Assembly: GCA_963821325.1 (NCBI GenBank) | Contig: CAWGDC010000001.1 | Span: 806,001 to 870,000 of the forward strand | DNA length: 64,000 nucleotides | Reading direction: 5' to 3' | From: PALSA-555 sp963821325 | GTDB taxonomy: Bacteria; Actinomycetota; Acidimicrobiia; IMCC26256; PALSA-555 | Shown here: positions 27,707 to 37,617 of the stretch, in pieces | Position numbering within the stretch: the first letter of the stretch is position 1 | Layout: each line of letters begins with the position of its first letter | Notes under the pieces: model-generated | Databases searched by the model: none | Told to the model about the DNA's origin: nothing | What the model saw: the letters and a program-made list of their open reading frames with translations, nothing else | Program-made: the position numbers and the translations under genes

Positions 27707-28303
27707 CGTCGCTGCGCCGCGTAGAACTTCACGAGGATGCACGCAGCCCCGACGGTCTGTGAGATGGGCAGCGCCACCGTCGGGTGCGGCCCCCACAGGT
27801 TGGGGAGGTCGGCGAGCCACCAGGCAGCGGAGGCGGCGATCCACACGGTGGTGCTCGCCTGGATCGTCCGGCGGGTGTCTCGCAGCACGAGCGCGCCCGC
27901 CGCGGCAACCGCGACGTCGAGGGGGAAGAAGATCGGGAAGACCGCGAGCACCGCTCCGGCGGATGTGGCGACGCCCTTGCCACCCCGAAACCGTGTCCAC
28001 ACCGGCCAGATGTGACCGACGATCGCGGCGGTCGCGCCGGCGTACGCGCCGGTCGGACCGGCGATCGCCCAGCCGAGGAGACCGGCGCCGAGGCCTTTCC
28101 CCGCGTCGATGAGCATCACCGCGCCGCCCCAGAGGCGGCCGACGACTTGCGCGGTGTTCAGCCCGCCCGGGTTGCCGCTGCCCGTGGCGCGGATGTCGAC
28201 CGACCCGCGGGTCGCCGCCCGCGGTTGCGAGGACCGCGGTCGGGAAGGTGCCGAGGACGTATCCGACGCCCGCGGCGGCCGCGACCGTCAGCGGGTCACT
28301 CAC
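27703..28303 (-). CDS. plsY: Acyl-phosphate:glycerol-3-phosphate acyltransferase, frame shift
   Basis: Integral membrane acyltransferase making lysophosphatidate from acyl-phosphate and glycerol-3-phosphate. The N-terminus is VGYVLGTFPTAVLA; after one extra base at about 28205 the frame reads VDIRATGSGNPGGLNTAQV, the conserved phosphate-binding loop of PlsY. VMLIDAGKGLGAGLLGW and GHIWPVWTRFRGGKGVATSAG are the other two signature loops. About 199 residues after correction, the usual size. It begins 13 nt after ilvC on the same strand and is coupled to degV. The shift in an essential-type gene favours assembly error over decay. Confidence 0.88.
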
Positions 28304-28316
28304 GAACGGCTCGGGC

Positions 28317-29345
<1,029 letters not shown>

Positions 29346-29379
29346 CACGTCCCCCGTGCTCGCTGGTTCGTTCGTGTGC

Positions 29380-29385
29380 AGGCTA
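29380..29385 (-). promoter_or_regulatory. -10-like TAGCCT for ilvC
   Basis: On the minus strand TAGCCT lies 34 nt before the ATG at 29345, leaving a short leader with a GGGGGA ribosome site. No leader peptide or terminator hairpin is visible in this gap, so ilvC does not seem to share the ilvB type of attenuation. Confidence 0.35.
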
Positions 29386-29536
29386 CTGAACCGAGGAGAT
29401 CCCCGAGTCGCCAGATGGGCGTGCGCTCGCCGGCCGGGACTCGATCGATGCGAGGCGGCCCGCGTCATCGGGCGACCCGGAGGACATGAGGCGTGCGGTG
29501 TCACGCGGTCGCGGGGCGCCCGACGGCCGACCCCGT

Positions 29537-29542
29537 TAGCCT
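29537..29542 (+). promoter_or_regulatory. -10-like TAGCCT for the RND exporter
   Basis: TAGCCT lies 37 nt before the TTG start at 29580; a strong GGGGGG ribosome site falls between them. The rest of the 234-bp gap between ilvC and this gene holds nothing else recognised. Confidence 0.35.
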
Positions 29543-29579
29543 CCTGCCCGGCTGCCGGGATTCGTTCAGGGGGGATCCG

Positions 29580-32030
29580 TTGCAGAAGTTCTGGCGCTGG
29601 CTCGGGCTGAATCTCGGCAAGCACTGGATCCTCGTGGTCGTGGTCGGCGGCTTGGTCACGCTCTCGTTGGGCTATGGGGCAACGAAGCTGCAGTTCACGA
29701 CCAGCCAGGACAGCTACCTCAACAAGAGCGACCAGGTCTACAAGGACAGCGTCGCCTACCAGAAGCTCTTCGGCGGCGAGGCGATGGTCGTCCTCATCAC
29801 GATGAGGCCCGGCCACACCGTCGAGGATCTGTTCACACCGACCGACATCGCGCAATGGCAGCGGTTCGCGGCAGCGCTCCACCGCAGCGGCAAGATCGAT
29901 GACGTCGTTACACCGCTGACCGCCCTGCAGTTCACCGACGCCCTCGTCTCCAGCCCGACCGGTGATCCGACGCAGAGTGTGGCCGGCAAGATCCTCCTCG
30001 ACTCCGTCGCTCGGGACCCCTCTTCGGCAAGCCAAGCCCTGCGCAACGCCGACTCCGTCCGGACGCTGCAACGCCTCACGGCGATCCCGACATCGCAACG
30101 AACCATCGACAACCCGGCCTATCTCGACTTTCTCCTCCACGACAACCAGGGCCGGGTTCGCAAGCCGCTGCTCGCGAACTTCCCCGATGACCAGCATGCC
30201 CAGATCGTGGTGCGACTCCCGGGCAACGAATCGATCACGACCGAAGGGGCCGCGTCGGTCTACATCCAACAGCTGGCCAGCCAGCTCCGGTTCCCGTCCG
30301 CCACGATCGTGACGACGGGGGCACCGTCGCTCCTCAAGAACGTCAACGACTACCTCACCGGTGGGATGTTCACGCTCGGCACGATCGCGCTTGCGGTGAT
30401 GGCGCTGATCCTCGTCCTGCTCTTCAGCGTCCGGTGGCGTCTGCTCGCACTCGGGATCGTCGTCGTCGGCGTGATCTGGGCCTTCGGCATCGTCGGCTAC
30501 TTGGGCATCCCGCTCACGATCGTCACGATCTCCGGGCTTCCCGTCATGCTCGGCATCGGCATCGACTACGCCATCCAGATGCACGCTCGCGTCGAAGAGG
30601 AGGTCGTCGTCGCGCGAGCGGCGCATCCCATCCAAGAGACCGCCGCCAGTCTCGGGCCGGCGCTCCTCGTCGTCACGTTCGACGCCATCTTCGCGTTCGT
30701 GGCACTGCACTTCGCGAAGGTCCCGATGCTCCGCGAGTTCGGGCTGCTGCTCGCCGTCGGGGTCGCCGCGATCTGCGTGAACAGCATCATGGGTACCCTC
30801 GCGATCCTCGGCATCCGGGAATACCGGTCGCCAACAAGGTCCAAGGACTTCCGCTCTGGTCCCCTCGGCCGACTGGTCGTCCGGCTCGGCAAGCTGCCGG
30901 CCAAGTCCACGGTCCTGCTCGCGGGCGCCAGCCTGCTGATCTTCCTGGGCGGCATCGCGGTCGAAGGCCGACTCGTGCTCCAGACCGATCCCCAGCAGTG
31001 GGTGAACCAGAGCTCACAAGTCATCAAGTCCCTCAACGTGCTGAGTCGAGAGACGGGATCGTCGAGCGAGCTCGGCGTCTACGTGCAGTCCAAGCGGGAC
31101 TTCAGCAACACGACGGTCGCCTACCTCGATCAGTTCACCCGCAGCCAGCTGCGCAAGTACCCGATCACTCTGCTCACCGCGACGAGCATCGTGGAGGTCG
31201 TCAGCGACCTGAGCGATGTGCCCGGTGCCGTGCACGTGACACCGACCGGGGCGGACGTCCAAGCCGCGTACGCCGTCGCGCCGCGAGACGTTCAGCTCTC
31301 GACCGTCGCGACTGGCAAGAACGCGATGAACCTCATCTTTCGCACGGGCCCGAGCGGGCTCTCTGCCCGCGCTGTCGTCGTGCACGAGATACCGAAGACC
31401 GCGCGCCCGCCGGCAGGCGTGCGCGCCACACCGTCGGGTCTCGCGGTGGTGGGCGTCGGGTTGCTCGACAACCTCGAGGCAAACCGCGTCGAGCTCACCT
31501 ACTTCGCGATCCTGTTCGTCTTCCTGTTCCTCACCGTCCGCTTGCGGAGTGTCATCCGCGCCCTGCTCTCGCTCGTCCCAGTGCTGATCGCGGTCGGCGC
31601 CGCGTCCCTCATCGCCTATGGCCTGAGCCTCAAGCTCAGTCCATTGACCGCCGTCGGGGGGCCACTCGTGGTCGCCGCGTGCACCGAGTTCACATCCCTG
31701 ATCCTGCTGCGCTTCGTCGAGGAGCGCCGCCGGGGCTACGCGCCACGCGCCGCCATCGATGAGACAGCGTCCCGTACCGGGCGTGCGTTCTTCGTTTCGG
31801 CCTTGGCGGCCGTCGCCGGCGTCGCCGTGATCGCCACCTCGTCGTTGCCACTCCTTCGTGACTTCGGCATCGTCGTCGGAATCAACGTGGCGATCGCGCT
31901 GCTGAGCGCACTCATCATCCTTCCGCCGATCCTCGTCTGGGCCGAGCAGCGAGGATGGATCACCCGAGGCCTGATCCCGAAGGAGGTCCTGGCCCAGGCG
32001 ATCGCCGACCGCGAGCGCGTCAACGTGTGA
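29580..32030 (+). CDS. RND/MMPL family exporter (HpnN-like)
   Basis: 816 residues in two similar halves, each with one helix, a large extracytoplasmic loop and a five-helix bundle, about 12 membrane segments in all. The first half has LGIGIDYAIQMHARVEEEV and ETAASLGPALLVVTFDAIF; the second has GGPLVVAACTEFTSLILLR and DETASRTGRAFFVSALAA. This is the pattern of MMPL/HpnN-type lipid or hopanoid exporters. The TTG at 29580 is preferred because the Gly-rich ribosome site fits and the upstream extension is not helix-like. Base composition looks less G+C-rich at third positions than in neighbours. The cargo is unknown. Confidence 0.85.
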   Translation: MQKFWRWLGLNLGKHWILVVVVGGLVTLSLGYGATKLQFTTSQDSYLNKSDQVYKDSVAYQKLFGGEAMVVLITMRPGHTVEDLFTPTDIAQWQRFAAALHRSGKIDDVVTPLTALQFTDALVSSPTGDPTQSVAGKILLDSVARDPSSASQALRNADSVRTLQRLTAIPTSQRTIDNPAYLDFLLHDNQGRVRKPLLANFPDDQHAQIVVRLPGNESITTEGAASVYIQQLASQLRFPSATIVTTGAPSLLKNVNDYLTGGMFTLGTIALAVMALILVLLFSVRWRLLALGIVVVGVIWAFGIVGYLGIPLTIVTISGLPVMLGIGIDYAIQMHARVEEEVVVARAAHPIQETAASLGPALLVVTFDAIFAFVALHFAKVPMLREFGLLLAVGVAAICVNSIMGTLAILGIREYRSPTRSKDFRSGPLGRLVVRLGKLPAKSTVLLAGASLLIFLGGIAVEGRLVLQTDPQQWVNQSSQVIKSLNVLSRETGSSSELGVYVQSKRDFSNTTVAYLDQFTRSQLRKYPITLLTATSIVEVVSDLSDVPGAVHVTPTGADVQAAYAVAPRDVQLSTVATGKNAMNLIFRTGPSGLSARAVVVHEIPKTARPPAGVRATPSGLAVVGVGLLDNLEANRVELTYFAILFVFLFLTVRLRSVIRALLSLVPVLIAVGAASLIAYGLSLKLSPLTAVGGPLVVAACTEFTSLILLRFVEERRRGYAPRAAIDETASRTGRAFFVSALAAVAGVAVIATSSLPLLRDFGIVVGINVAIALLSALIILPPILVWAEQRGWITRGLIPKEVLAQAIADRERVNV

Positions 32031-32069
32031 TGGTCCCGCCGTGCCCGCGCGGCGGCACGGCGAGGGCGA

Positions 32070-32522
32070 TCAGGTTCCGAGGTCCAGACGGAGGCGGCGC
32101 GCCGGGCCGAACCGGGTGTCGGCGACGCCGTCGTCGGAGAACCCGACGCTGCGGTAGAAGGCGAGCGCGTGCGGGTTGGCGGTGACCGCGAGGTAGGCGC
32201 GTCCATCGGCTTGGGCGTCTGTCACGACCCGCTGGATGAGCTCGGTGGCGACGCCGCGCCGGAACCAATCGGGGTCCACGAAGAGGTCCTCGAGCTCGAC
32301 GGCCGCGCCGGTGGCGGCCGTGGTCACGAAGCCGACAACCCGGCCATTCGTCGTGGCCACCCGAGTGCGTCCTTCGCGGAGCGCGGTCGGGGAGAACTCG
32401 AGCACCTCGGGGTTCGCGAGCAGATGCGGACGGTCACCGGAGTTGGAGAGCGACGCTCGTCGATAGATCGCTGCGACCGTTGACCGATCGAGCGGTTCGG
32501 CGACACGCACGGCGACGTCCAT
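32070..32522 (-). CDS. GNAT family N-acetyltransferase
   Basis: 150 residues, single GNAT domain. Opening MDVAVRVAEPLDRSTVAAIY, strand with RVVGFVTTAATG, VELEDLFVDPDWFRRGVATEL giving the acetyl-CoA pyrophosphate loop (RRGVA), and the C-terminal ANPHALAFYRSVGF typical of the fold. Acceptor unknown. Convergent with the RND exporter (39-bp gap); no partner gene. Confidence 0.85.
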   Translation of the reverse strand: MDVAVRVAEPLDRSTVAAIYRRASLSNSGDRPHLLANPEVLEFSPTALREGRTRVATTNGRVVGFVTTAATGAAVELEDLFVDPDWFRRGVATELIQRVVTDAQADGRAYLAVTANPHALAFYRSVGFSDDGVADTRFGPARRLRLDLGT

Positions 32523-32528
32523 GTCTCG

Positions 32529-32534
32529 ATTGTG
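32529..32534 (-). promoter_or_regulatory. -10-like CACAAT before the acetyltransferase
   Basis: CACAAT on the minus strand ends 6 nt before the ATG at 32522, the leaderless spacing seen at other starts in this window. Confidence 0.3.
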
Positions 32535-32665
32535 CCTCGCCGGCCTCCCCACCAAGACATGACGGCGTTGGCACGTCCGGATGAGGAGGCCCGCGAGGCG
32601 CGGTCGGCGCGAGTCGGGCCGGCGGCCCGGGTGCACCCCCAGACCGCCGGCGCTCGCCCCAGCCC

Positions 32666-33984
32666 CTACGCCGGGGGACCTGCCACGAGGGTGACGGTGG
32701 CTTGCTGTTGCTGTCCCGAGCTGTCGATCCAGCCGACCTGCACGTGGTCGCCGGGGTGGTGCGCGGCGAGCGCGGACGTGATGTCGGACGTCGAGGTGAC
32801 CGCGTTGTTGTCGATCGAGACGATCACGTCGCCGGCGGTGAGACCGGCCGACGCCGCCGGGGTCCCGGACTCGACGCCGCTGATCTGCACGCCGGATGTC
32901 GACTGGCCGCCGAGCCCGCCTTGGTCACTCGATCCACCTTGGTCGCTCGATCCACCTTGGGTCCCACCCTGGTTGGTGGTGCCTTGGACCTCGACCCCGA
33001 GGATCGCCCGAGCGCCGGTGCTGACGTTGCCGCTGGAGCTGCCGGACTCGATCTGGTGCGCGATCGACAGCGCAGTTTGGATCGGGATCGCGTACCCGAC
33101 CGTGGCGCCCGAACCCGATCCGCTGCCGGAGCCGGAACCCGACCCGGGGTCGAGGCCGCCAGAGGCCTGCCACCGAAGCCGCCACCCAAGCCGGAGCTCG
33201 GGTCGAAGTTGGAGCCCGGACCGAAGGTGAATCCGCCGCCGCCGGACCCGGAGCCGGGTGACGTGGCCGCCGCCTGGCTCTGGGAGCCCGCGCTGTCCAT
33301 GCCGACGACCTGGCCGTTGGCGTTGACGAGCGGCCCACCGGAGTCGCCGGGCTGGATGGGCGCGTCGGTCTGGATGAGGTTGCTGAGCGTCTCGGGGTTG
33401 GCGCCGTTGTCGTCGGTGGCCGTGATCGTCTGGTTCACCGCGGTGACGGAGCCGGGTGCGGTGGCGGGGGTCCCGCCGCGACCGAGGGCGTTGCCGAGCG
33501 CCACGACGGGGTCACCGACCGACGGCTTGGTGCTGCTCGCGGTGACCGTCGGGAGCTTCGGGGCGCCTTGGAGCTGCAGGACGGCGACGTCGTCGGTGGC
33601 GTCGTAGCCCACGAGCTTGGCGTCGTAGGTCTTGCCGTTGGCGGCGGTGACGGTGACGCTCGTCGCCCCGTCGATGACGTGGTTGTTGGTCAGCACCTCA
33701 CCCGAGGAGCTGATGACCATCCCGGTCCCAGCCGCGGCGCCTTGCGCCAGGGTGGTGTTCACGTCGACGATCGCCGGATCGACGTTTGCGGCGATCGAGT
33801 TGACGTCGAGACTCCCGCTGCTGCTGGCGCGGTGCGCCGACGCGGTGGTCGCGGCCCATGCGGGCGCCGCGAACGCGATGGCGCCGGCCGTGAGGACGGC
33901 GGCGGCCAGCCCCTGCCTCGTCCGTCGGCGGGTCCGACGTCCTCGGTCTCGAGGCTCGGCGGTCGTTTCGCTACCCCGTTCCAT
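32666..33984 (-). CDS. HtrA/DegP-like secreted serine protease with PDZ domain, frame shift
   Basis: Trypsin-fold quality-control protease. N-terminal basic stretch and hydrophobic QGLAAAVLTAGAIAFAAPAWA act as a signal peptide or anchor. Catalytic His in VLTNNHVID, Asp in DATDDVAVLQL, Ser in QPGDSGGPLVNA. A Gly/Ser-rich segment follows; a base is missing at about 33160, after which the frame reads ATVGYAIPIQTALSIAHQIESG and then a Gln/Gly/Ser repeat linker into a C-terminal PDZ domain (GVESGTPAASAGLTAGDVIVS). The ATG at 33984 has GAGGAG 8 nt upstream. About 440 residues after correction. The low-complexity region makes the exact shift site uncertain. Confidence 0.88.
32921..32956. repeat. 18-bp tandem repeat inside the protease linker
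   Basis: Two 18-bp copies (32921-32938 and 32939-32956, differing at one base) followed by a partial third. They encode QGGSSD repeats in the linker before the PDZ domain. Copy number could vary between strains. Confidence 0.7.
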
Positions 33985-34182
33985 CGTTTGGTCTCCTCGT
34001 GCTCGGGTGCGGTCGTTCCGCACGCCATTCGCGTTCTCGAGGATCAAAACGTTGCGTCCTCGCGTCAGGTTCCCGCGCGCGGTCACTCGACATGGAGCGC
34101 GCCGCGACCTGTGAGTTCGCTGAGAGCGCCGGATCGGCGCCGCGGTCCTGCAGGGGTACCGGGGCGTGCGCGTCGAGGTCGC

Positions 34183-34197
34183 GTGACGACCGTCACA
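34183..34197. promoter_or_regulatory. CRP/FNR-like palindrome
   Basis: GTGA-N6-TCACA, close to the TGTGA-N6-TCACA consensus of CRP-family regulators, in the 222-bp gap between the protease and the secreted propeller gene. It lies about 200 nt upstream of the protease start. Single occurrence, so it may be chance. Confidence 0.25.
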
Positions 34198-34206
34198 CGC
34201 TGCGGG

Positions 34207-35202
34207 TCATGATCCGATCCCCGGCACCGCGAGGCGCAGCAGCGTCCCGGCACCGGTCGGGGAGGGCAGGTGGAGGTGCGGGCTGGCCAGCCAGAGGGCG
34301 CCGGCGCCGGCGGCGACGCCCTCGGATCCGCTCGGCGCGGCGTACGCGGCGAGGACGCGCCCACTGGTGGCGTCGAGCCGGGTGACCGTGCCGTCGCGGC
34401 CGAGCGCCCAGGTCGAGGGGCCGTCGACGACGATCCCGTCGAGGGCGTCGGCGCCGCGGTCGACGAGTGTGCTGGTGGCCGGGTCGATGCGCTGCGCGGT
34501 GCCGCACGCGCCCCAGACATCGTCCGTGCCGCCGGCGAGGGCCGCACAGTCGCCGCGGGTCGGGGTGGCGGCGGTGACGGTGCCGGTGCTGGGGTCGACG
34601 CGCCAGAGCATCGCGTGGCGGTTGTCGAGGGACCGGCCGGACGCCCAGACCGCGCCGTCACCGGCGGCGACGCTGAACCCGACGGCGCCGAGCACCTGGC
34701 CGGGCGCCACCGCCGCCTCCGTCCCGCCCAGCGGCACGCGGGCCGTGACCGCGTTGGTCGCCGGGTCGATGCGGGTGAGCACCGCGCCGGAGTCGAGCAC
34801 CCAGACGGCGCCGAAGCCGATGGCGATCGCGGTGGGGGCGCCGCCGAGGTCGAGGCGCGCCACCACGTGACCGGTGTGCGGGTCGATGCGGGCGACCGCG
34901 TCGGGCCGGTCGAGCACACCGGCCCACACCTGGTCGGATGCCACGCCGATGGGTGTCGTCGCGCCCGCGACATGCACCACCCGATCAGTGGTCGGGTCGA
35001 CCCGGGCGAGGTGACCGAGGTCGCCGACCCACACGCCGGCTGGGTTGATCGCCACACGGTCGGGTGCGCCGCCCACGAACACGGTGCGGACCCCGACCGA
35101 CGTGGGGCGCGCCGGGCGCCCGATCGCCGGCACCGCCGCGCCGGTCGCGACCGCCATCGCCACCGCCGTCACCGAACGCGTGAGGCGCAGCGGCCGCGTC
35201 AT
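34207..35202 (-). CDS. Secreted YncE/Vgb-like beta-propeller protein
   Basis: 331 residues. N-terminal MTRPLRLTRS plus a hydrophobic Ala/Val stretch is a signal peptide. The remainder is a series of repeats of about 40-45 residues with the pattern IDP-x-T (ARVDPTTDRVVHVAG, TRIDPATNAVTARVPLGG, WRVDPSTGTVTAATP) and VWVGDLG or VWVLDSG strands, typical of NHL/Vgb-like propellers. No catalytic lyase residues can be recognised. It begins 10 nt after the ilvN stop on the same strand, so it could be read through from ilvBN, but nothing links it to amino acid synthesis. Confidence 0.75.
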   Translation of the reverse strand: MTRPLRLTRSVTAVAMAVATGAAVPAIGRPARPTSVGVRTVFVGGAPDRVAINPAGVWVGDLGHLARVDPTTDRVVHVAGATTPIGVASDQVWAGVLDRPDAVARIDPHTGHVVARLDLGGAPTAIAIGFGAVWVLDSGAVLTRIDPATNAVTARVPLGGTEAAVAPGQVLGAVGFSVAAGDGAVWASGRSLDNRHAMLWRVDPSTGTVTAATPTRGDCAALAGGTDDVWGACGTAQRIDPATSTLVDRGADALDGIVVDGPSTWALGRDGTVTRLDATSGRVLAAYAAPSGSEGVAAGAGALWLASPHLHLPSPTGAGTLLRLAVPGIGS

Positions 35203-35212
35203 GCTGCCCCGG

Positions 35213-35746
35213 TTACGCCTCGCGCGCCTTGACGGCTCGCAGCTGCGCGGGGCGGCGCGACAGCGCGGGCAGGGCGATCCGTCCCGTGCGTTGGAGCTCG
35301 GCGATCCCGAACGGCTGGAGGAGGTCGGTGATGGCATCGAGCTTCGCGGGGGTGCCGGCCACCAGGATGGTCACCGCGTCGTAGCCGACGTCTTCGATCT
35401 TGGCCTGGAAGATGGCGGCGAGCTCGGTGATCTGGGAACGGGTGTCGGCCGACGCCTTCACGGTGACGAGCAGGAGCTCGCGTTCGACCGCCTCGCTGGG
35501 GCTGAGCTCGACGATCTTGATGACCGGGATGAGCTTGTTCAGCTGCTTCGTGACCTGCTCGAGGGGCGTCTCGTCGGCGTCGACGACGATCGTCATGCGG
35601 CTGAACCGCTCGTCGTCGGTCGGGCTGACGGCGAGCGACACGATGTTGAACCCGCGTCGTGAGAAGAGGCCGGCGACGCGGCTGAGCACCCCGAACTTGT
35701 TCTCGACGGTGACGCTCAGGATGTGGGCTCGCGCGGTCGCGCTCAT
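35213..35746 (-). CDS. ilvN: Acetolactate synthase small (regulatory) subunit
   Basis: 177 residues. An N-terminal ACT domain (HILSVTVENKFGVLSRVAGLF, RRGFNIVSLAVSPTDD) binds valine for feedback inhibition; a C-terminal ALS_ss domain follows (ELLLVTVKASADTRSQ, PFGIAELQRTGRIALP). ATG start 8 nt after ilvB stops. It activates the catalytic subunit and confers valine sensitivity. Confidence 0.97.
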   Translation of the reverse strand: MSATARAHILSVTVENKFGVLSRVAGLFSRRGFNIVSLAVSPTDDERFSRMTIVVDADETPLEQVTKQLNKLIPVIKIVELSPSEAVERELLLVTVKASADTRSQITELAAIFQAKIEDVGYDAVTILVAGTPAKLDAITDLLQPFGIAELQRTGRIALPALSRRPAQLRAVKAREA

Positions 35747-35754
35747 GCTGCTCC

Positions 35755-37479
35755 TCACCGTCCGCCCGGCCGGTCGTGCGCCGGGTCCAGGATGATGTCG
35801 TCGTTCGACCCGCCGGCCGGGACCATCGGGTACACCTTCTCGCGGTAGTCGACCCGGAAGTCCACGACCACGGGACGGTCGTCGATCTCGTTCGCCTTCT
35901 CGATCGTCGGGACCACATCGTCGGGATGGTCGACGCGAAAGCCGCGACAGCCCATCGCCTCGGCCCACTTCACGTAGTCGGGCAGGTCGGGTGAGAGGTA
36001 CACCTCGCTGTAGCGCTCCTCGTAGAAGAGCTCCTGCCACTGGCGCACCATGCCGAGGTAGGCGTTGTTCAAGATGGCGATCTTCACCGGGATCCGCTCG
36101 GCGCTCGCGGTGACGAGCTCCTGGGCAGTCATCTGGAAGCAGCCGTCCCCGTCGACGGCCCAGACCAGCCGCTCGGGTCGGCCGACCTTGGCGCCGATCG
36201 CGGCGGGCACGGCGAAGCCCATCGTGCCGAGCCCACCCGAGTTGATCCACGTGTACGGATGGTTGAAGCGCCACCGCTGGCTGGTCCACATCTGGTGCTG
36301 GCCCACCCCGGACACCACGATCGTGTCGTCGGGGGTGTGGTCGCGCAGGCAGTCGATGACGAACTGCGGCTTGAGGGGGCCGCGCTCGACCTGCTCGTAC
36401 ACCAGCGGGTACCGCTCCTGCCAGGCCCGCAGCTGGCCGTGCCACTCGTCGAGCGCCGGCCAGTCGTGCTTGGCGCGATGGGCGCGGGCGGCCTGCACCA
36501 GCTCCTCGATGACGAGCCGGCAGTCACCGACGATCGGGACGTCGGGGCGGCGCACCTTCCCGAGCTCGGCCGGGTCGATGTCGACGTGCACGATCTTCGC
36601 GTCGGGTGCGAACGCCCCCACCTTGCCGGTCACCCGGTCGTCGAAGCGGGCCCCGAGCGTCACGAGCAGGTCGGCGCGTTGCATCGCCGTGACCGCCGTG
36701 TAGTTGCCGTGCATGCCCGGCATGCCGAGGCAGCGCTCGTGGTCGTCGGGGAACGCGCCCCGTGCCATGAGCGTCGTCACCACCGGGAAGCCGGTCAGCT
36801 CGACGAGCTCGCGCAACGCCTCCGCGGCGCGGGCCTTCAGGATCCCGCCGCCGGCGTAGATCACGGGACGGTGGGCCTCGGCCATGAGCCGCGCCGCGTC
36901 CTTGATCTGCTTCGGGTGGCCCCGGACCGTCGGCTTGTAGCCGGGCAGGTCGACGCTGTCGGGCCAGTACCACTCCATCATCTGGTTGGAGATGTCCTTC
37001 GGGAGGTCGATGACGACCGGCCCGGGCCGGCCGGTGGTCGCGACGTGGAACGCCTCGCGCACCACGCGGGGGATCTCCTGGGCCTCGGTGATCAGCCAGT
37101 TGTGCTTCGTGACCGGCATCGTGATGCCGACCGTGTCGCACTCCTGGAACGCGTCGGTGCCGATCACCGACGACTGCACCTGTCCGGTGATCACGACGAT
37201 CGGCACCGAGTCCATGTAGGCGTCGCAGAGCGGCGTGACGATGTTCGTGGCGCCGGGTCCGCTGGTCACCATCGCGATGCCGGGCCGCCCGGTGGCGTCG
37301 GCGTAGCCCTCGGCCATGTGCCCGGCGCCTTGCTCGTGACGCACGAGGATGTGACGGATCGAGCTGTCGATGAGCGGGTCGTAGACCGGCAGGATCGCCC
37401 CGCCGGGCAGGCCGAACATGACCTCGGTGCCCTCCATCTCCAGGCTCTTGATGAGGGCTTGGGCTCCGGTCAGCTGCAT
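35755..37479 (-). CDS. ilvB: Acetolactate synthase large (catalytic) subunit
   Basis: ThDP- and FAD-dependent first step of branched-chain amino acid synthesis. 574 residues. Catalytic Glu in ILVRHEQGAGHMAEGYA; FAD-domain segment LGARFDDRVTGK; ThDP-diphosphate motif AVDGDGCFQMTAQELVTA with the downstream Asn in ILNNAYLGMVRQWQ. It is preceded by a 275-bp region with a leader peptide and terminator hairpin on the same strand, so transcription is very probably attenuated by charged-tRNA levels. Confidence 0.97.
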   Translation of the reverse strand: MQLTGAQALIKSLEMEGTEVMFGLPGGAILPVYDPLIDSSIRHILVRHEQGAGHMAEGYADATGRPGIAMVTSGPGATNIVTPLCDAYMDSVPIVVITGQVQSSVIGTDAFQECDTVGITMPVTKHNWLITEAQEIPRVVREAFHVATTGRPGPVVIDLPKDISNQMMEWYWPDSVDLPGYKPTVRGHPKQIKDAARLMAEAHRPVIYAGGGILKARAAEALRELVELTGFPVVTTLMARGAFPDDHERCLGMPGMHGNYTAVTAMQRADLLVTLGARFDDRVTGKVGAFAPDAKIVHVDIDPAELGKVRRPDVPIVGDCRLVIEELVQAARAHRAKHDWPALDEWHGQLRAWQERYPLVYEQVERGPLKPQFVIDCLRDHTPDDTIVVSGVGQHQMWTSQRWRFNHPYTWINSGGLGTMGFAVPAAIGAKVGRPERLVWAVDGDGCFQMTAQELVTASAERIPVKIAILNNAYLGMVRQWQELFYEERYSEVYLSPDLPDYVKWAEAMGCRGFRVDHPDDVVPTIEKANEIDDRPVVVDFRVDYREKVYPMVPAGGSNDDIILDPAHDRPGGR

Positions 37480-37507
37480 CTCGGTTCCTTGAACGTCGTG
37501 GGGATAT

Positions 37508-37536
37508 GAAACGCCCCTCGCTCGGGGCGAGGGGCG
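37508..37536 (-). terminator. Attenuator terminator hairpin upstream of ilvB
   Basis: A perfect 9-bp stem CGCCCCTCG/CGAGGGGCG with a 7-nt loop (37512-37536), followed on the transcribed strand by UUUC. It lies between the leader peptide and ilvB, 28 nt before the ilvB start. The U tract is short, but the stem is strong and its position is that of a classic attenuator. Confidence 0.8.
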
Positions 37537-37541
37537 GGAAA

Positions 37542-37570
37542 GCGCACGCGCGCGGCGGGGCGGCGTGCGC
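37542..37570 (-). promoter_or_regulatory. Leader hairpin at the ilv leader-peptide stop
   Basis: GCGCACGC and GCGTGCGC (8-bp arms, 13-nt G/C-rich loop) form a hairpin that begins at the leader peptide stop codon. It probably acts as the pause or anti-terminator partner. The loop is rich in complements of the terminator's 5' arm, so alternative pairing is plausible; folding was not computed. Confidence 0.5.
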
Positions 37571-37608
37571 TAAGTAACTACGACGAGCGTCTTCGTGGCC
37601 TGCTCCAT
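37570..37608 (-). CDS. ilvL: ilv operon leader peptide
   Basis: 12-residue open frame MEQATKTLVVVT ending in TAG. Leu and three consecutive Val codons (CTC GTC GTA GTT) sit just before the stop; GTA and GTT are uncommon in this G+C-rich DNA. Branched-chain leader peptides with such control codons are the known sensing device of ilv attenuation. The start lies 9 nt after a -10-like CAGAAT, so the leader mRNA is probably leaderless. Confidence 0.8.
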   Translation of the reverse strand: MEQATKTLVVVT

Positions 37609-37617
37609 GACGAGACC

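Noticed and set aside
33100..33260. Gly/Ser-rich stretch as a separate repeat gene
   Set aside because: It is the low-complexity linker of the HtrA-like protease, with a one-base frame change inside.
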